Shown: positions 1 to 5,451, counted from the first letter of the stretch. The stretch: DNA of 6,972 nt from Pseudomonadota bacterium (GCA_018897415.1 JAHIKR010000049.1:1-6972), one strand, 5' to 3'. Numbers and translations: made by a program. The notes: generated from the sequence alone by a model not told the origin.

Positions 1-1
1 G

Positions 2-280
2 ACTAAGGCCTACCTCATAGGCCGGCTGGGACCGCCGGATGCGAAAGAAACGGACGATAAAGGAGGAGAGATCTGGATATACCAGGAAAAGGAGGTGTCT
101 GTGCAGCCGGGGACTGTAACCACATATAAGCAAAAGGCTGGTGACAGTACTACCCGAAGGGAAGAAAAGAGAGTCTATCCGCCTGAACGACAGGTACGTA
201 TAATCAACAGCTCGTTCTACATTGATAAGAACGGTATCATATACGATACCGCATATGGTTATAGAGATATCGTACATTGA
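2..280 (+). CDS. C-terminal part of a small BamE/SmpA-like protein (5' truncated)
   Basis: The frame is open from base 2 to the TGA at 278-280, so the gene starts outside the window; 92 codons are visible. The visible N-terminal stretch reads TKAYLIGRLGPPDAKETDDK and continues with GGEIWIYQEK. A short helix followed by a LIGRLGPPD turn and a strand ending in WIY recalls the SmpA/OmlA (BamE-like) fold of small lipoproteins, where the motif is roughly 'LLGxPxxxxxxGxxxWxY'. The end, FYIDKNGIIYDTAYGYRDIVH, fits the closing beta strand of such domains (compare 'FxxDGxVxxxxY'). The signal peptide and lipobox, if present, would lie upstream and cannot be seen. A GTG at 95 preceded by GGAGG could be read as a start, but the upstream frame continues the same fold, so I treat it as internal. 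The assignment is from pattern only, and the function (envelope assembly or otherwise) is not established. Confidence 0.6.
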   Translation, partial: TKAYLIGRLGPPDAKETDDKGGEIWIYQEKEVSVQPGTVTTYKQKAGDSTTRREEKRVYPPERQVRIINSSFYIDKNGIIYDTAYGYRDIVH

Positions 281-299
281 ATTCATTCACCACACCTTT

Positions 300-313
300 C
301 CGGTTTTAACCGG
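300..313 (+). terminator. Short hairpin after the first gene, weak terminator candidate
   Basis: CCGGTTTTAACCGG lies 19 bases after the stop codon at 280 and can form a 5-6 bp GC-rich stem with a tiny loop. No T-run follows it, so it does not meet the usual intrinsic terminator pattern. It is listed because it sits where a terminator would be expected. Confidence 0.25.
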
Positions 314-323
314 CGCTCTCTGG

Positions 324-360
324 ATGTTCCGCATATTCCGCCGCATATTCCGCATGTTCC
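324..360. repeat. Four 9-base tandem repeats, ATRTTCCGC type
   Basis: Units read ATGTTCCGC (324-332), ATATTCCGC (333-341), a CGC spacer (342-344), ATATTCCGC (345-353) and ATGTTCC (354-360, with the last two bases diverged). The order of variants is symmetrical (G, A, A, G at the third base). The block sits between the end of the first gene and the promoter of the toxin-antitoxin locus. It could be a binding site array or slipped-strand repeat; nothing in it decides which. Confidence 0.6.
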
Positions 361-375
361 TTCCTGGATTATAAT

Positions 376-399
376 GCCATATAAATAGCCATATAAAAA
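376..399 (+). repeat. 12-base tandem direct repeat, operator candidate for brnTA
   Basis: GCCATATAAATA (376-387) is followed at once by GCCATATAAAAA (388-399); 11 of 12 bases agree. The pair ends two bases before the -35 hexamer of the likely brnTA promoter. BrnA-type antitoxins are ribbon-helix-helix repressors of their own operon and such proteins bind closely spaced repeats, so an operator role is a reasonable inference. The repeat is seen directly; the binding is not. Confidence 0.5.
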
Positions 400-401
400 T
401 A

Positions 402-430
402 TTGACTTTTATCTTTAGTCCCTATATTTT
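402..430 (+). promoter_or_regulatory. sigma70-like promoter for the brnT/brnA locus
   Basis: TTGACT (402-407) is followed after 17 bases by TATTTT (425-430), or after 15 bases by the overlapping TATATT (423-428). The first reading has five of six bases in -35 and consensus spacing. Transcription would start at about 435-437, almost on the brnT ATG at 437. No Shine-Dalgarno sequence lies between promoter and ATG, so a leaderless or nearly leaderless toxin message is implied. Confidence 0.5.
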
Positions 431-436
431 AATTGT

Positions 437-554
437 ATGAAAAAACGATCTGATTTTGAGTGGGATGATACTAAACAAAATCAGAATCATTGGAGCTGGA
501 TATTGGCGAAAAGGAAAGAAAATATATGACAGAGAAAATAAAATACACCGATGA
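437..554 (+). pseudogene. brnT: brnT toxin gene remnant, internally deleted and frameshifted
   Basis: BrnT is a small RNase-type toxin of type II toxin-antitoxin modules, normally about 90 residues. Here the ATG at 437 opens a frame reading MKKRSDFEWDDTKQNQ, whose FEWDDTK is the typical BrnT N-terminus ('FEWDxxKxxxNxxKH'). This frame then runs into a stop at 527-529 after 30 residues. In the +1 frame, codons from about 480 to the stop at 552-554 read IRIIGAGYWRKGKKIYDREN, a typical BrnT C-terminus ('xRIIxAxxxxxxxxxxY'). The two ends are joined near 476-486 with the central 50 or so codons missing, including the middle beta-sheet region and most catalytic residues. The product cannot be a working toxin. 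The end overlaps the brnA start (526) as in intact brnTA operons. The family call for both ends is from memory of the motifs. Confidence 0.75.
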
Positions 555-756
555 GCCTATTGGGAAAGTAAGAGTTTTAAAAGACTTCCTGCCTTCACCA
601 GAAGAACTGGTCCTAAAAGATGAAACGGTTAAGGTCACCATTTCACTCAGTAAAATCAGCATTGATTTTTTTAAAAAAGAAGCAAAAAAGCATAATACCC
701 AGTATCAAAAGATGATCAGAAGGCTCTTGGATGAGTATGCAGCTCATCAACCATAG
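526..756 (+). CDS. brnA: BrnA/CopG-type ribbon-helix-helix antitoxin
   Basis: This is a 76-residue protein from the ATG at 526, preceded by AAGGAAAG (511-518) at suitable spacing; an upstream in-frame TTG at 490 lies inside the toxin remnant and has no such signal. BrnA antitoxins neutralise BrnT and repress their shared promoter. Residues 1-33 form the toxin-binding type of N-terminal arm, rich in charged residues. Residues 35-73 look like a ribbon-helix-helix DNA-binding domain: strand VKVTISL (35-41), first helix around SIDFFKKEAKK (45-55), and a second helix that includes QKMIRRLLDEYA (61-72). The frame and length are intact although the toxin gene upstream is broken, so this is now an orphan antitoxin. 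It may persist as an autoregulator or an anti-addiction factor against a related BrnT elsewhere, which is inference. Antitoxin identity is well supported by position and motif. Confidence 0.8.
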   Translation: MTEKIKYTDEPIGKVRVLKDFLPSPEELVLKDETVKVTISLSKISIDFFKKEAKKHNTQYQKMIRRLLDEYAAHQP

Positions 757-934
757 CCTTTCCATAACCACCATGCTCTTGCAGCCGACCGCTAATCGCT
801 GAGGCTGATGCCTGCATTATCTGAGAAGATCTTTGATTTCCTTGTTAGGAGAAAACTTAAAAAAATATTGGAATCGTAATTTCAACACCCAGCATGCGGG
901 TCTACAGTGGGCGGAACCTATACGACAAAATAAC

Positions 935-987
935 TTGCCCTGCTAAATGGTTAAGTTGTTTCGCTTAACGAAAATTTAACAGGGCAA
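935..987. repeat. 53-base imperfect palindrome, possible terminator or REP/MITE-like element
   Basis: The left arm TTGCCCTGCTAAAT (935-948) pairs with ATTTAACAGGGCAA (974-987), 13 of 14 positions. Inside it, GTTAAG (950-955) pairs with CTTAAC (964-969) around an 8-base loop, leaving a GAAA bulge on the right side. The result is a long two-part hairpin able to form in RNA or as a cruciform. On the minus strand it begins 20 bases after the stop of the 1234-1007 ORF and is followed by a short T-rich stretch (GTTATTTTG), so a minus-strand terminator is possible. On the plus strand no T-run follows. No flanking target duplication is evident. Confidence 0.6.
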
Positions 988-1006
988 AGGGATGCAGCGC
1001 AGAAAT

Positions 1007-1234
1007 TTATTTTTCTAATTTTTGTATCGCTCTCATGGTTTTAGCCATTTTATTGATTTTCACAAGATCCTTTGTCATCATTGCCCATCCATCCCAGTAG
1101 GGATATACGGAACATAGTTGACAAGCTTGAATAATTAAGTCAACAATGTAAAATGCACAGCGGGAAAATTTGAGAAAATTAAAAGAGCAAGATACAAAAA
1201 TCCCAATGAGCCAAAAGATGGATAACCTCAACAA
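1007..1234 (-). CDS. Unrecognised 75-codon ORF, possibly a gene remnant
   Basis: The frame begins at a TTG and ends with TAA. The first 30 residues are hydrophobic and unremarkable. Residues 35-75 look more protein-like: a Cys pair in CQLC, then YPYWDGWAMMTKDLVK and an amphipathic basic helix to the end. I do not recognise a family. Another frame just upstream (ATG at about 1269, reading MPNFEMIAMAFVEVIHLLAH) runs into a stop, so a frameshifted older gene is conceivable. There is no ribosome binding site at the TTG. The palindrome just downstream would suit a terminator. It is kept as a doubtful entry because of the composition of the C-terminal half only. Confidence 0.25.
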   Translation of the reverse strand: MLRLSIFWLIGIFVSCSFNFLKFSRCAFYIVDLIIQACQLCSVYPYWDGWAMMTKDLVKINKMAKTMRAIQKLEK

Positions 1235-1306
1235 ATGCCATCGCTATCATTTCAAAATTCGGCATCGAGAAGAAAACTATATTAACTGATAATAAGGAAG
1301 ATATGT

Positions 1307-1429
1307 ATGAGCAAAAGTCGTGAGGTAAAAAAAGATGTCAAAAAGAAGTCGCAAAAATCTATAAAAGAGAAACGGCTTGAGAAAAAAGCAAAGAAAAAAG
1401 GCAAATCCGTGATAGACAGCCATAAGTAA
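1307..1429 (+). CDS. Small lysine-rich basic protein (40 aa)
   Basis: The ATG at 1307 opens MSKSREVKKDVKKKSQKSIK and the frame ends at TAA 1427-1429. A strong Shine-Dalgarno sequence, AAGGAAG (1294-1300), lies at ideal distance. The protein has about 40 percent lysine, few hydrophobic residues and no membrane segment, and ends in SVIDSHK. Short conserved-looking proteins with this 'MSKSREVKK...KSxKEKRxEKKAKK' pattern are, as I recall, found in many Proteobacteria as hypothetical proteins of unknown role. The overall charge suggests contact with nucleic acid or the ribosome, which is inference. An ATG at 1303 in another frame closes after six codons. The gene stands alone, converging with the HD-domain gene whose stop lies 97 bases to the right on the other strand. 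Confidence 0.65.
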   Translation: MSKSREVKKDVKKKSQKSIKEKRLEKKAKKKGKSVIDSHK

Positions 1430-1525
1430 GACAAATGTCTCGAACGCTATCGACCATTTCCGCATAACCAGCATAAGCTGACAGGAATTTTGATTTCTAA
1501 TTTCACCGAAAATATGCACAGATAA

Positions 1526-2305
1526 TCATAGAAAGGAATTTACATGGTCACGTGCTATTTTTACCGCCTCTTTAATTTGTTTTGATTGCGGCAGCATTTT
1601 TTCAAGCTTTTCTATATATTTTCTGTTTTGAACGATTTGGAAAGAGGGGACAAAATTTAAATCATAAACCCAGCTTATTTGCAATAATTTAAAGTCATTA
1701 AGAGTTTTTAAATCTCGCGTTCGAACAAACCTGTGCTGATGAAGGCTTTCTACAACCCGTTGTGAACATATCGGATCATCAGGCAGGCCTAGCTCCACTA
1801 CCGCACTATGATTGTTTTTACGTTCATAGTAGTAATCAATAAACAACTCCCAGATATCCAGTTTATCAGCATCTCGAACAAGTCGCATAAAAAACAAAGT
1901 GTTATCATCTTCATTTTCAGGCAGGGTCGCGGCGTTGTGATATGCAATTGCTCTTGCAATTAGACGCTTTTCAGGAGCTGTGCATTCTGAGAGAACTCCG
2001 TGAACAGCCATCTGGCGCAATCCAAGCCTTGCATGATTTTCTGAAATAAAATCATTGAAAGTATTATATATTTCATACTGTTTAAATCTTCCGATGTCAT
2101 GAAATAAGGCCATTGTTTCTGCCAGAATTATATCTTGATCTGAAATGCCGAGCTCTTTTCCTATCAAGACCGTATTTTGGCATACACGAATTGTATGTTC
2201 TTGTTTAAGCCTTATTGGGTGGTTGTAATCAGGATCATCGGAATAGAAATTAGATACATATCCTGCAAACCATGTTTTCAGGTCGTTAAGCTTATCTCTG
2301 GTCAT
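1526..2305 (-). CDS. HD-domain phosphohydrolase
   Basis: This 259-residue soluble protein carries a full HD metal-binding signature: H37 (EHTIRV), H69-D70 (LFHDIGRF), H91 (ENHARLG), H123 (AYHNA) and D147 (RDADKLD). This is the H...HD...H...H...D spacing of HD-superfamily phosphohydrolases with two metal ions, which act on nucleotides or other phosphate esters; HDIG is the same variant seen in many cyclic-dinucleotide phosphodiesterases, but the longer HD-GYP signature is absent. The C-terminal 90 residues are mostly helical and give no further clue. The ATG at 2305-2303 overlaps the mobB stop (2304-2302) in an ATGA arrangement, so it is translated by coupling behind mobB. There is no clear terminator after its stop. 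The substrate is unknown, and the link to mobB does not prove a role in cofactor synthesis. Confidence 0.85.
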   Translation of the reverse strand: MTRDKLNDLKTWFAGYVSNFYSDDPDYNHPIRLKQEHTIRVCQNTVLIGKELGISDQDIILAETMALFHDIGRFKQYEIYNTFNDFISENHARLGLRQMAVHGVLSECTAPEKRLIARAIAYHNAATLPENEDDNTLFFMRLVRDADKLDIWELFIDYYYERKNNHSAVVELGLPDDPICSQRVVESLHQHRFVRTRDLKTLNDFKLLQISWVYDLNFVPSFQIVQNRKYIEKLEKMLPQSKQIKEAVKIARDHVNSFL

Positions 2306-2790
2306 AAATATTTATTTTCTATAAAATCTGCCAGTTTATCAATTTCTTCCAAGCCAAATATTGGAACTTTATGGTCTATATCTGCATCTGTAACAAGCGC
2401 TATGAGTTTATTATCATTTAAACAAAGAGGCTCTTTTTGGTTTGCTTTTCGAACTATCTCAATTTTAGGTATATTTTCTTTATTATAGCCTTCAGCCATA
2501 ACAAGATCAACGCCATTGAAATATTTGTTGAGGCAGTCGAGAGATTCGCAATCATTATCCTTTATCATGGCTATTTTATCTGTGGATGCAATAACTACAA
2601 TATCTGCGCCTGCTTTCCTGTGCCGCCAGCTGTCTTTTCCTTTTTTGTCAATATCAAATGCTTGACAAGCGTGTTTTATACTTCCTATCCTATACCCTCG
2701 TTTTTTAAGCTCAGGAATAAGTTTTTCTATCAATGTAGTTTTTCCTGATTCAGATTTTCCTACAATACAGATAATTGGAATTTTTTTCAT
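2302..2790 (-). CDS. mobB: MobB, GTP-binding protein of molybdopterin guanine dinucleotide synthesis
   Basis: This 162-residue P-loop protein contains Walker A GKSESGKTT (11-19), the MobB-type IKHACQAFDIDKKGKDSWRH block (38-57) followed by RKAGAD, and DLVMAEGYN (95-103), the local equivalent of the usual 'DLVLVEGFK'. MobB binds GTP and assists MobA in attaching GMP to molybdopterin, making the cofactor of DMSO-reductase-family enzymes such as formate dehydrogenases and nitrate reductases; it acts in the cytoplasm. Length matches the family. I chose the ATG at 2790. A longer frame reaches back to an ATG at 2868, but those 26 codons coincide with the promoter at 2856-2828 and have no family character. 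No strong Shine-Dalgarno precedes 2790; a GTG immediately before the ATG is a possible alternative start. It is the first gene of a two-gene operon with the HD-domain gene. No mobA is visible in the window. Confidence 0.9.
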   Translation of the reverse strand: MKKIPIICIVGKSESGKTTLIEKLIPELKKRGYRIGSIKHACQAFDIDKKGKDSWRHRKAGADIVVIASTDKIAMIKDNDCESLDCLNKYFNGVDLVMAEGYNKENIPKIEIVRKANQKEPLCLNDNKLIALVTDADIDHKVPIFGLEEIDKLADFIENKYL

Positions 2791-2827
2791 CACAAGTTGC
2801 TTTTTGAGTTTGTAAATTTCTGATAAG

Positions 2828-2856
2828 TTGATATTTTTTATTAATATTTGTGTCAA
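2828..2856 (-). promoter_or_regulatory. sigma70-like promoter of the mobB/HD-domain operon
   Basis: On the minus strand TTGACA (2856-2851), a perfect -35 hexamer, is followed after exactly 17 bases by TATCAA (2833-2828). Transcription would start near 2821, giving a leader of about 30 bases before the mobB ATG at 2790. The position inside the longer mobB frame argues for the shorter protein. Confidence 0.55.
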
Positions 2857-2865
2857 GAATATAAT
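2837..2865 (+). promoter_or_regulatory. Promoter candidate for the rdgB operon
   Basis: TATAAT at 2860-2865 is a perfect -10 hexamer facing right. The -35 region at 17-base spacing (2837-2842, TTTATT) is poor, so either an activator or an AT-rich upstream region would have to help. It overlaps the minus-strand mobB promoter, so the two operons may compete for polymerase. The expected start near 2872 leaves a leader of about 55 bases. Confidence 0.35.
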
Positions 2866-2926
2866 CATTATATGACAGTTTCAAAACCATTGATTTCTAA
2901 TCACCTAATTTGAATAAGAGGTTGAC

Positions 2927-3589
2927 ATGCAAGATAAAATTACAATTGTTATTGCTACGCGAAACAAAGGCAAGAAATTTGAAATTATGGCTCTTTTAAA
3001 AGACTTTCCTGTTGATATCAAGACGTTGGATGATTTTGGTCCTATACCGGATGTCGAGGAGGATGGAGATACTTTTGATGAAAATTCATACAAAAAAGCA
3101 AGTTTTACGGCAAGAGTCCTGGGATTTCCAGCACTTGCAGATGATTCGGGGCTATTAGTAGAAGCCCTTGATGGTGCACCCGGAGTTCACTCTGCTCGAT
3201 ATGCAGGCGACGATGCAACAGATGAACAGAGACGCCAAAAACTATTGCAAGAAATGGAAGGAAAATCCAATCGTAGAGCAAAATTTGAATGCGTAATTTC
3301 CATTGCAGTACCCACAGGGGCTGCGCTGACATATGAAGCCGGCTGCGAAGGCTTGATTGCTGAACAGCCTTCTGGATCAAATGGATTCGGGTATGACCCT
3401 GTATTTTATTATCCGCCTTTGAATAAAACTTTTGCAGAATTAACCATAGAAGAAAAAAGCCGTGTAAGTCACAGAGGAAAAGCTCTCAGGGAACTCAGAG
3501 ATGAATTTGACAAGGTTATGAGTTGGATCAAACAGCAGATGCCTGTTTATGAAAAATTTAAATGCCAGGGTGATTGTAATGATAGCTGA
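2927..3589 (+). CDS. rdgB: RdgB/HAM1-type XTP/dITP diphosphatase
   Basis: It hydrolyses ITP, dITP and XTP to the monophosphates plus pyrophosphate, keeping deaminated purines out of DNA and RNA in the cytoplasm. The 220-residue sequence shows all the family signatures: the nucleotide-binding TRNKGKKFEI (11-20), the metal-binding region around EEDGDTFDENS (44-54), catalytic ADDSGLLVEAL (71-81), GVHSARYAG (86-94), GFGYDPVF (153-160) and SHRGKA (181-186). A Shine-Dalgarno AAGAGG (2916-2921) precedes the ATG. The usual length is about 200 residues; the extra C-terminal residues (VYEKFKCQGDCNDS) arise where the reading frame runs into the next gene. It is first in a plus-strand operon and overlaps the nitroreductase start by 11 bases. 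Identification is firm. Confidence 0.95.
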   Translation: MQDKITIVIATRNKGKKFEIMALLKDFPVDIKTLDDFGPIPDVEEDGDTFDENSYKKASFTARVLGFPALADDSGLLVEALDGAPGVHSARYAGDDATDEQRRQKLLQEMEGKSNRRAKFECVISIAVPTGAALTYEAGCEGLIAEQPSGSNGFGYDPVFYYPPLNKTFAELTIEEKSRVSHRGKALRELRDEFDKVMSWIKQQMPVYEKFKCQGDCNDS

Positions 3590-4196
3590 TTTGATTAAAA
3601 AAAATAGGACCTGCCGGAGATTTTATCAGAATCATTCTGTGGATACTGATACTTTGAAAGAGCTGGTTGATCTTGCAAGGTTATCGGCTTCAGCGGGGAA
3701 TTTGCAGCCGTTGTCCTACATTCTGTCGAGTAATCCTGAAATCAATGCCCGGATATTTTCTTGTCTTGGATGGGCAGGATATCTAAAAGAATGGCCTGGT
3801 CCCGAAGAGGGAGAAAGACCCTCTGCATACATAATAATACTTGGAGATACTGAAAGAGCCAAGGAGTTTGGATGTGATCACGGTATTGCAAGCCAGAGCA
3901 TACTTCTGGGTGCAAGAGAGAAGGATCTTGCGGGATGTATAATAGGATCTGTTAACCGGAAAAGGCTGCGGGATATACTTAATATAGCTCCTAAATATAA
4001 AATACTTCTTGTCCTTGCCATTGGTAAGCCCAAGGAAAAGGCGGTTATAGAAAAAGTAATTTCTGATGATAATTCTGCTGCCGGCAAGGTGGATAATATC
4101 AAGTACTGGCGAGATGAAAAAGGAGTTCATCACGTTCCAAAAAGAAGTTTGGACGATATTATTTTAAAGAGGAAGGATGCAACCAGAAAGCCGTAA
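3579..4196 (+). CDS. Nitroreductase-family FMN-dependent oxidoreductase
   Basis: This 205-residue protein has the opening KKNRTCRRFYQN (7-18), whose arginines contact the FMN phosphate in nitroreductase-fold enzymes, then ARLSASAGNLQPLSYIL (33-49), the second FMN-binding loop. GIASQSILLGAREKDLAGCI (102-121) forms the long central helix and the following strand, and the YKILLVLAIGKPKE block (140-153) is the usual C-terminal strand. Such enzymes use NAD(P)H to reduce nitro, quinone or other unsaturated compounds, or serve in cofactor work; the substrate cannot be read from sequence. I chose ATG 3579, with CAGGG about eight bases before it; an ATG at 3549 would extend the protein by ten residues deep into rdgB. 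The last residues (ILKRKDATRKP) are basic and overlap the ampG start by 20 bases. Family assignment is strong and the specific role unknown. Confidence 0.85.
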   Translation: MIADLIKKNRTCRRFYQNHSVDTDTLKELVDLARLSASAGNLQPLSYILSSNPEINARIFSCLGWAGYLKEWPGPEEGERPSAYIIILGDTERAKEFGCDHGIASQSILLGAREKDLAGCIIGSVNRKRLRDILNIAPKYKILLVLAIGKPKEKAVIEKVISDDNSAAGKVDNIKYWRDEKGVHHVPKRSLDDIILKRKDATRKP

Positions 4197-5430
4197 ATCT
4201 ATTATAAGAGTAATATGCAGCGGTCGCATGATTGTGACTCTTCTTATGGGCTTTAGCTGTGGCCTGCCGCTTCTTCTAACAATAACTGTTTTGCAGGCAT
4301 GGATGAAGGAAGAAGGGGTTGATCTAACTGTAATTGGGCTTATGGCCTTAGTTGGCCTTCCCTATACTCTGAAGTTCCTCTGGGCTCCTTTTCTTGACCG
4401 TTACACTCTTCCTTTTCTGGGACGCAGACGAGGCTGGCTTCTGATAGCCCAGATATTCTTAGTAGTTTCAATCGCGGGCATGGGGGTAACTGATCCCGGA
4501 AATCATCCATGGATGGTGGCGTTTGCGGCGTTAATTGTGACTTTTTTTAGTGCATCACAGGATATTGTAGTGGATGCATACAGAAGAGAGGATCTGCCTG
4601 ATGAGGAGCTGGGACTTGGTTCTTCTCTTTATGTAAACGGATACCGGGTAGGAATGTTACTGGCTTCAGGCGGCGGTCTTATTCTGGCTGATTACGTTAG
4701 TTTTGCCATGGTTTATTTGATAATGGCTGCCTGTATGCTTCCGGGAATTTTGACGACTCTTTTTGCTGCAGAACCCGACATTACTGCTGGAACTCCTGAA
4801 AGCTTAAAGGAAGCAATTATATATCCACTGATAGATTACTTCAAGCGAAGGGGTGCTTTTTGGATACTGGCCTTTATCCTTTTTTATAAAATAGGCGATA
4901 CCATGGCAAGTGCCATGACCACGCCATTTTATCTTGACATAGGTTTTTCAAAAACAGAAATAGGGGCTGTCGTCAAGCTGTTCGGTTTTTGGGCAATCGT
5001 AATGGGCAGTTTGACCGGAGGCGTATTAATGCTTAGACTTGGAATTAACCGCAGCCTTTGGGTTTTTGGTTTTCTCCAGGCAATATCAACTGCCGGCTTT
5101 GCATTACTGGCACGGATTGGCCACAGTATCCCCGCTTTGTCAGCGGTTATTGCATTTGAGAATCTGAGCAGTGGTATGGGGACGGCTGCTTATATTGCGT
5201 TCATGGCCAGCATAACAAATAAAAAATTTACAGCTACCCAATATGCGCTTCTCAGCAGCCTTATGGGAGTTCCAAGAGTACTGGTATCAGCCCCCACGGG
5301 TTTTCTTGCCAAAAGTATGGGCTGGGAAAGTTTTTTCATTTTTTGTACCCTTATTGCTGCTCCGGGGATGTTGATTCTGCTAAAATTTGCATCATGGCAT
5401 TCAAAGGATGCCGTGGCGACTTATAAATAA
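4177..5430 (+). CDS. ampG: AmpG-like muropeptide permease (MFS transporter)
   Basis: AmpG imports anhydromuropeptides from the periplasm across the inner membrane for peptidoglycan recycling and, in some bacteria, beta-lactamase induction. The 417 residues form about 12 hydrophobic segments. AmpG hallmarks are present: KFLWAPFLDRY (66-76) and GRRRGW (82-87) in the first cytoplasmic loop, FSASQDIVVDAYRREDL (124-140), NGYRVGMLLASGGG (154-167), GFSKTEIGAVVKLFG (256-270), and ENLSSGMGTAAYIAFM (328-343) followed by FTATQYALLSSLMGVPR (351-367). E. coli AmpG is longer (about 490) with extra C-terminal segments; the 12-segment form seen here is common in other phyla. GAGG (4169-4172) precedes the ATG, which lies within the nitroreductase gene, so translation is probably coupled. 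No ampD or nagZ is seen in the window. Confidence 0.9.
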   Translation: MQPESRKSIIRVICSGRMIVTLLMGFSCGLPLLLTITVLQAWMKEEGVDLTVIGLMALVGLPYTLKFLWAPFLDRYTLPFLGRRRGWLLIAQIFLVVSIAGMGVTDPGNHPWMVAFAALIVTFFSASQDIVVDAYRREDLPDEELGLGSSLYVNGYRVGMLLASGGGLILADYVSFAMVYLIMAACMLPGILTTLFAAEPDITAGTPESLKEAIIYPLIDYFKRRGAFWILAFILFYKIGDTMASAMTTPFYLDIGFSKTEIGAVVKLFGFWAIVMGSLTGGVLMLRLGINRSLWVFGFLQAISTAGFALLARIGHSIPALSAVIAFENLSSGMGTAAYIAFMASITNKKFTATQYALLSSLMGVPRVLVSAPTGFLAKSMGWESFFIFCTLIAAPGMLILLKFASWHSKDAVATYK

Positions 5431-5451
5431 TGGTAATACTTTAATTTGAAA

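Larger units (their letters stand above)
757..1306. other. Gene-poor spacer between brnA and the small basic protein gene
   Basis: In 757-934 I see no credible reading frame on either strand; a small GC-rich snap-back (ACCCAGCATGCGGGT, 887-901) is the only local structure. The strong palindrome at 935-987 and the weak minus-strand ORF at 1007-1234 are listed separately. The AT-rich stretch 1235-1306 carries the ribosome binding site of the next gene (AAGGAAG, 1294-1300) and a TATATT (1278-1283) that might be a -10 element, but without a good -35 partner. The whole stretch looks like degraded accessory DNA. Confidence 0.5.

Noticed and set aside
95..280. A separate 61-codon gene starting at the GTG at 95 behind GGAGG
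   Set aside because: The same frame is open to the window edge and the upstream residues (LIGRLGPPD, EIWIYQEK) belong to the same fold, so the GTG is probably internal.
490..525. A TTG start 12 codons upstream of brnA
   Set aside because: These codons lie in the toxin remnant, have no ribosome binding site, and the ATG at 526 has one.
935..987. An integron attC site, because GTTAAGT and GCTTAAC match the core-site consensus patterns
   Set aside because: The two boxes are in the reverse of the attC order and only a few bases apart; there is no integrase or cassette layout.
1277..1519. Minus-strand 80-codon ORF
   Set aside because: It is the reverse complement of the lysine-rich gene: AAA/AAG runs give a Phe/Leu-rich shadow.
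2177..2748. Plus-strand ORFs of about 103 codons across the mobB and HD genes
   Set aside because: They lie antisense to two firmly identified genes and have low-complexity hydrophobic composition.
1490..2901. TTGATTTCTAAT occurs at 1490-1501 and 2890-2901, on either side of the mobB/HD pair, each followed closely by CACC
   Set aside because: A 12-base match is expected about once by chance in an AT-rich window of this size, and there are no other signs of a mobile unit or attachment sites.
3105..4133. Minus-strand ORFs inside rdgB and the nitroreductase gene
   Set aside because: They are antisense shadows of well-supported genes, with no family resemblance or start signals.
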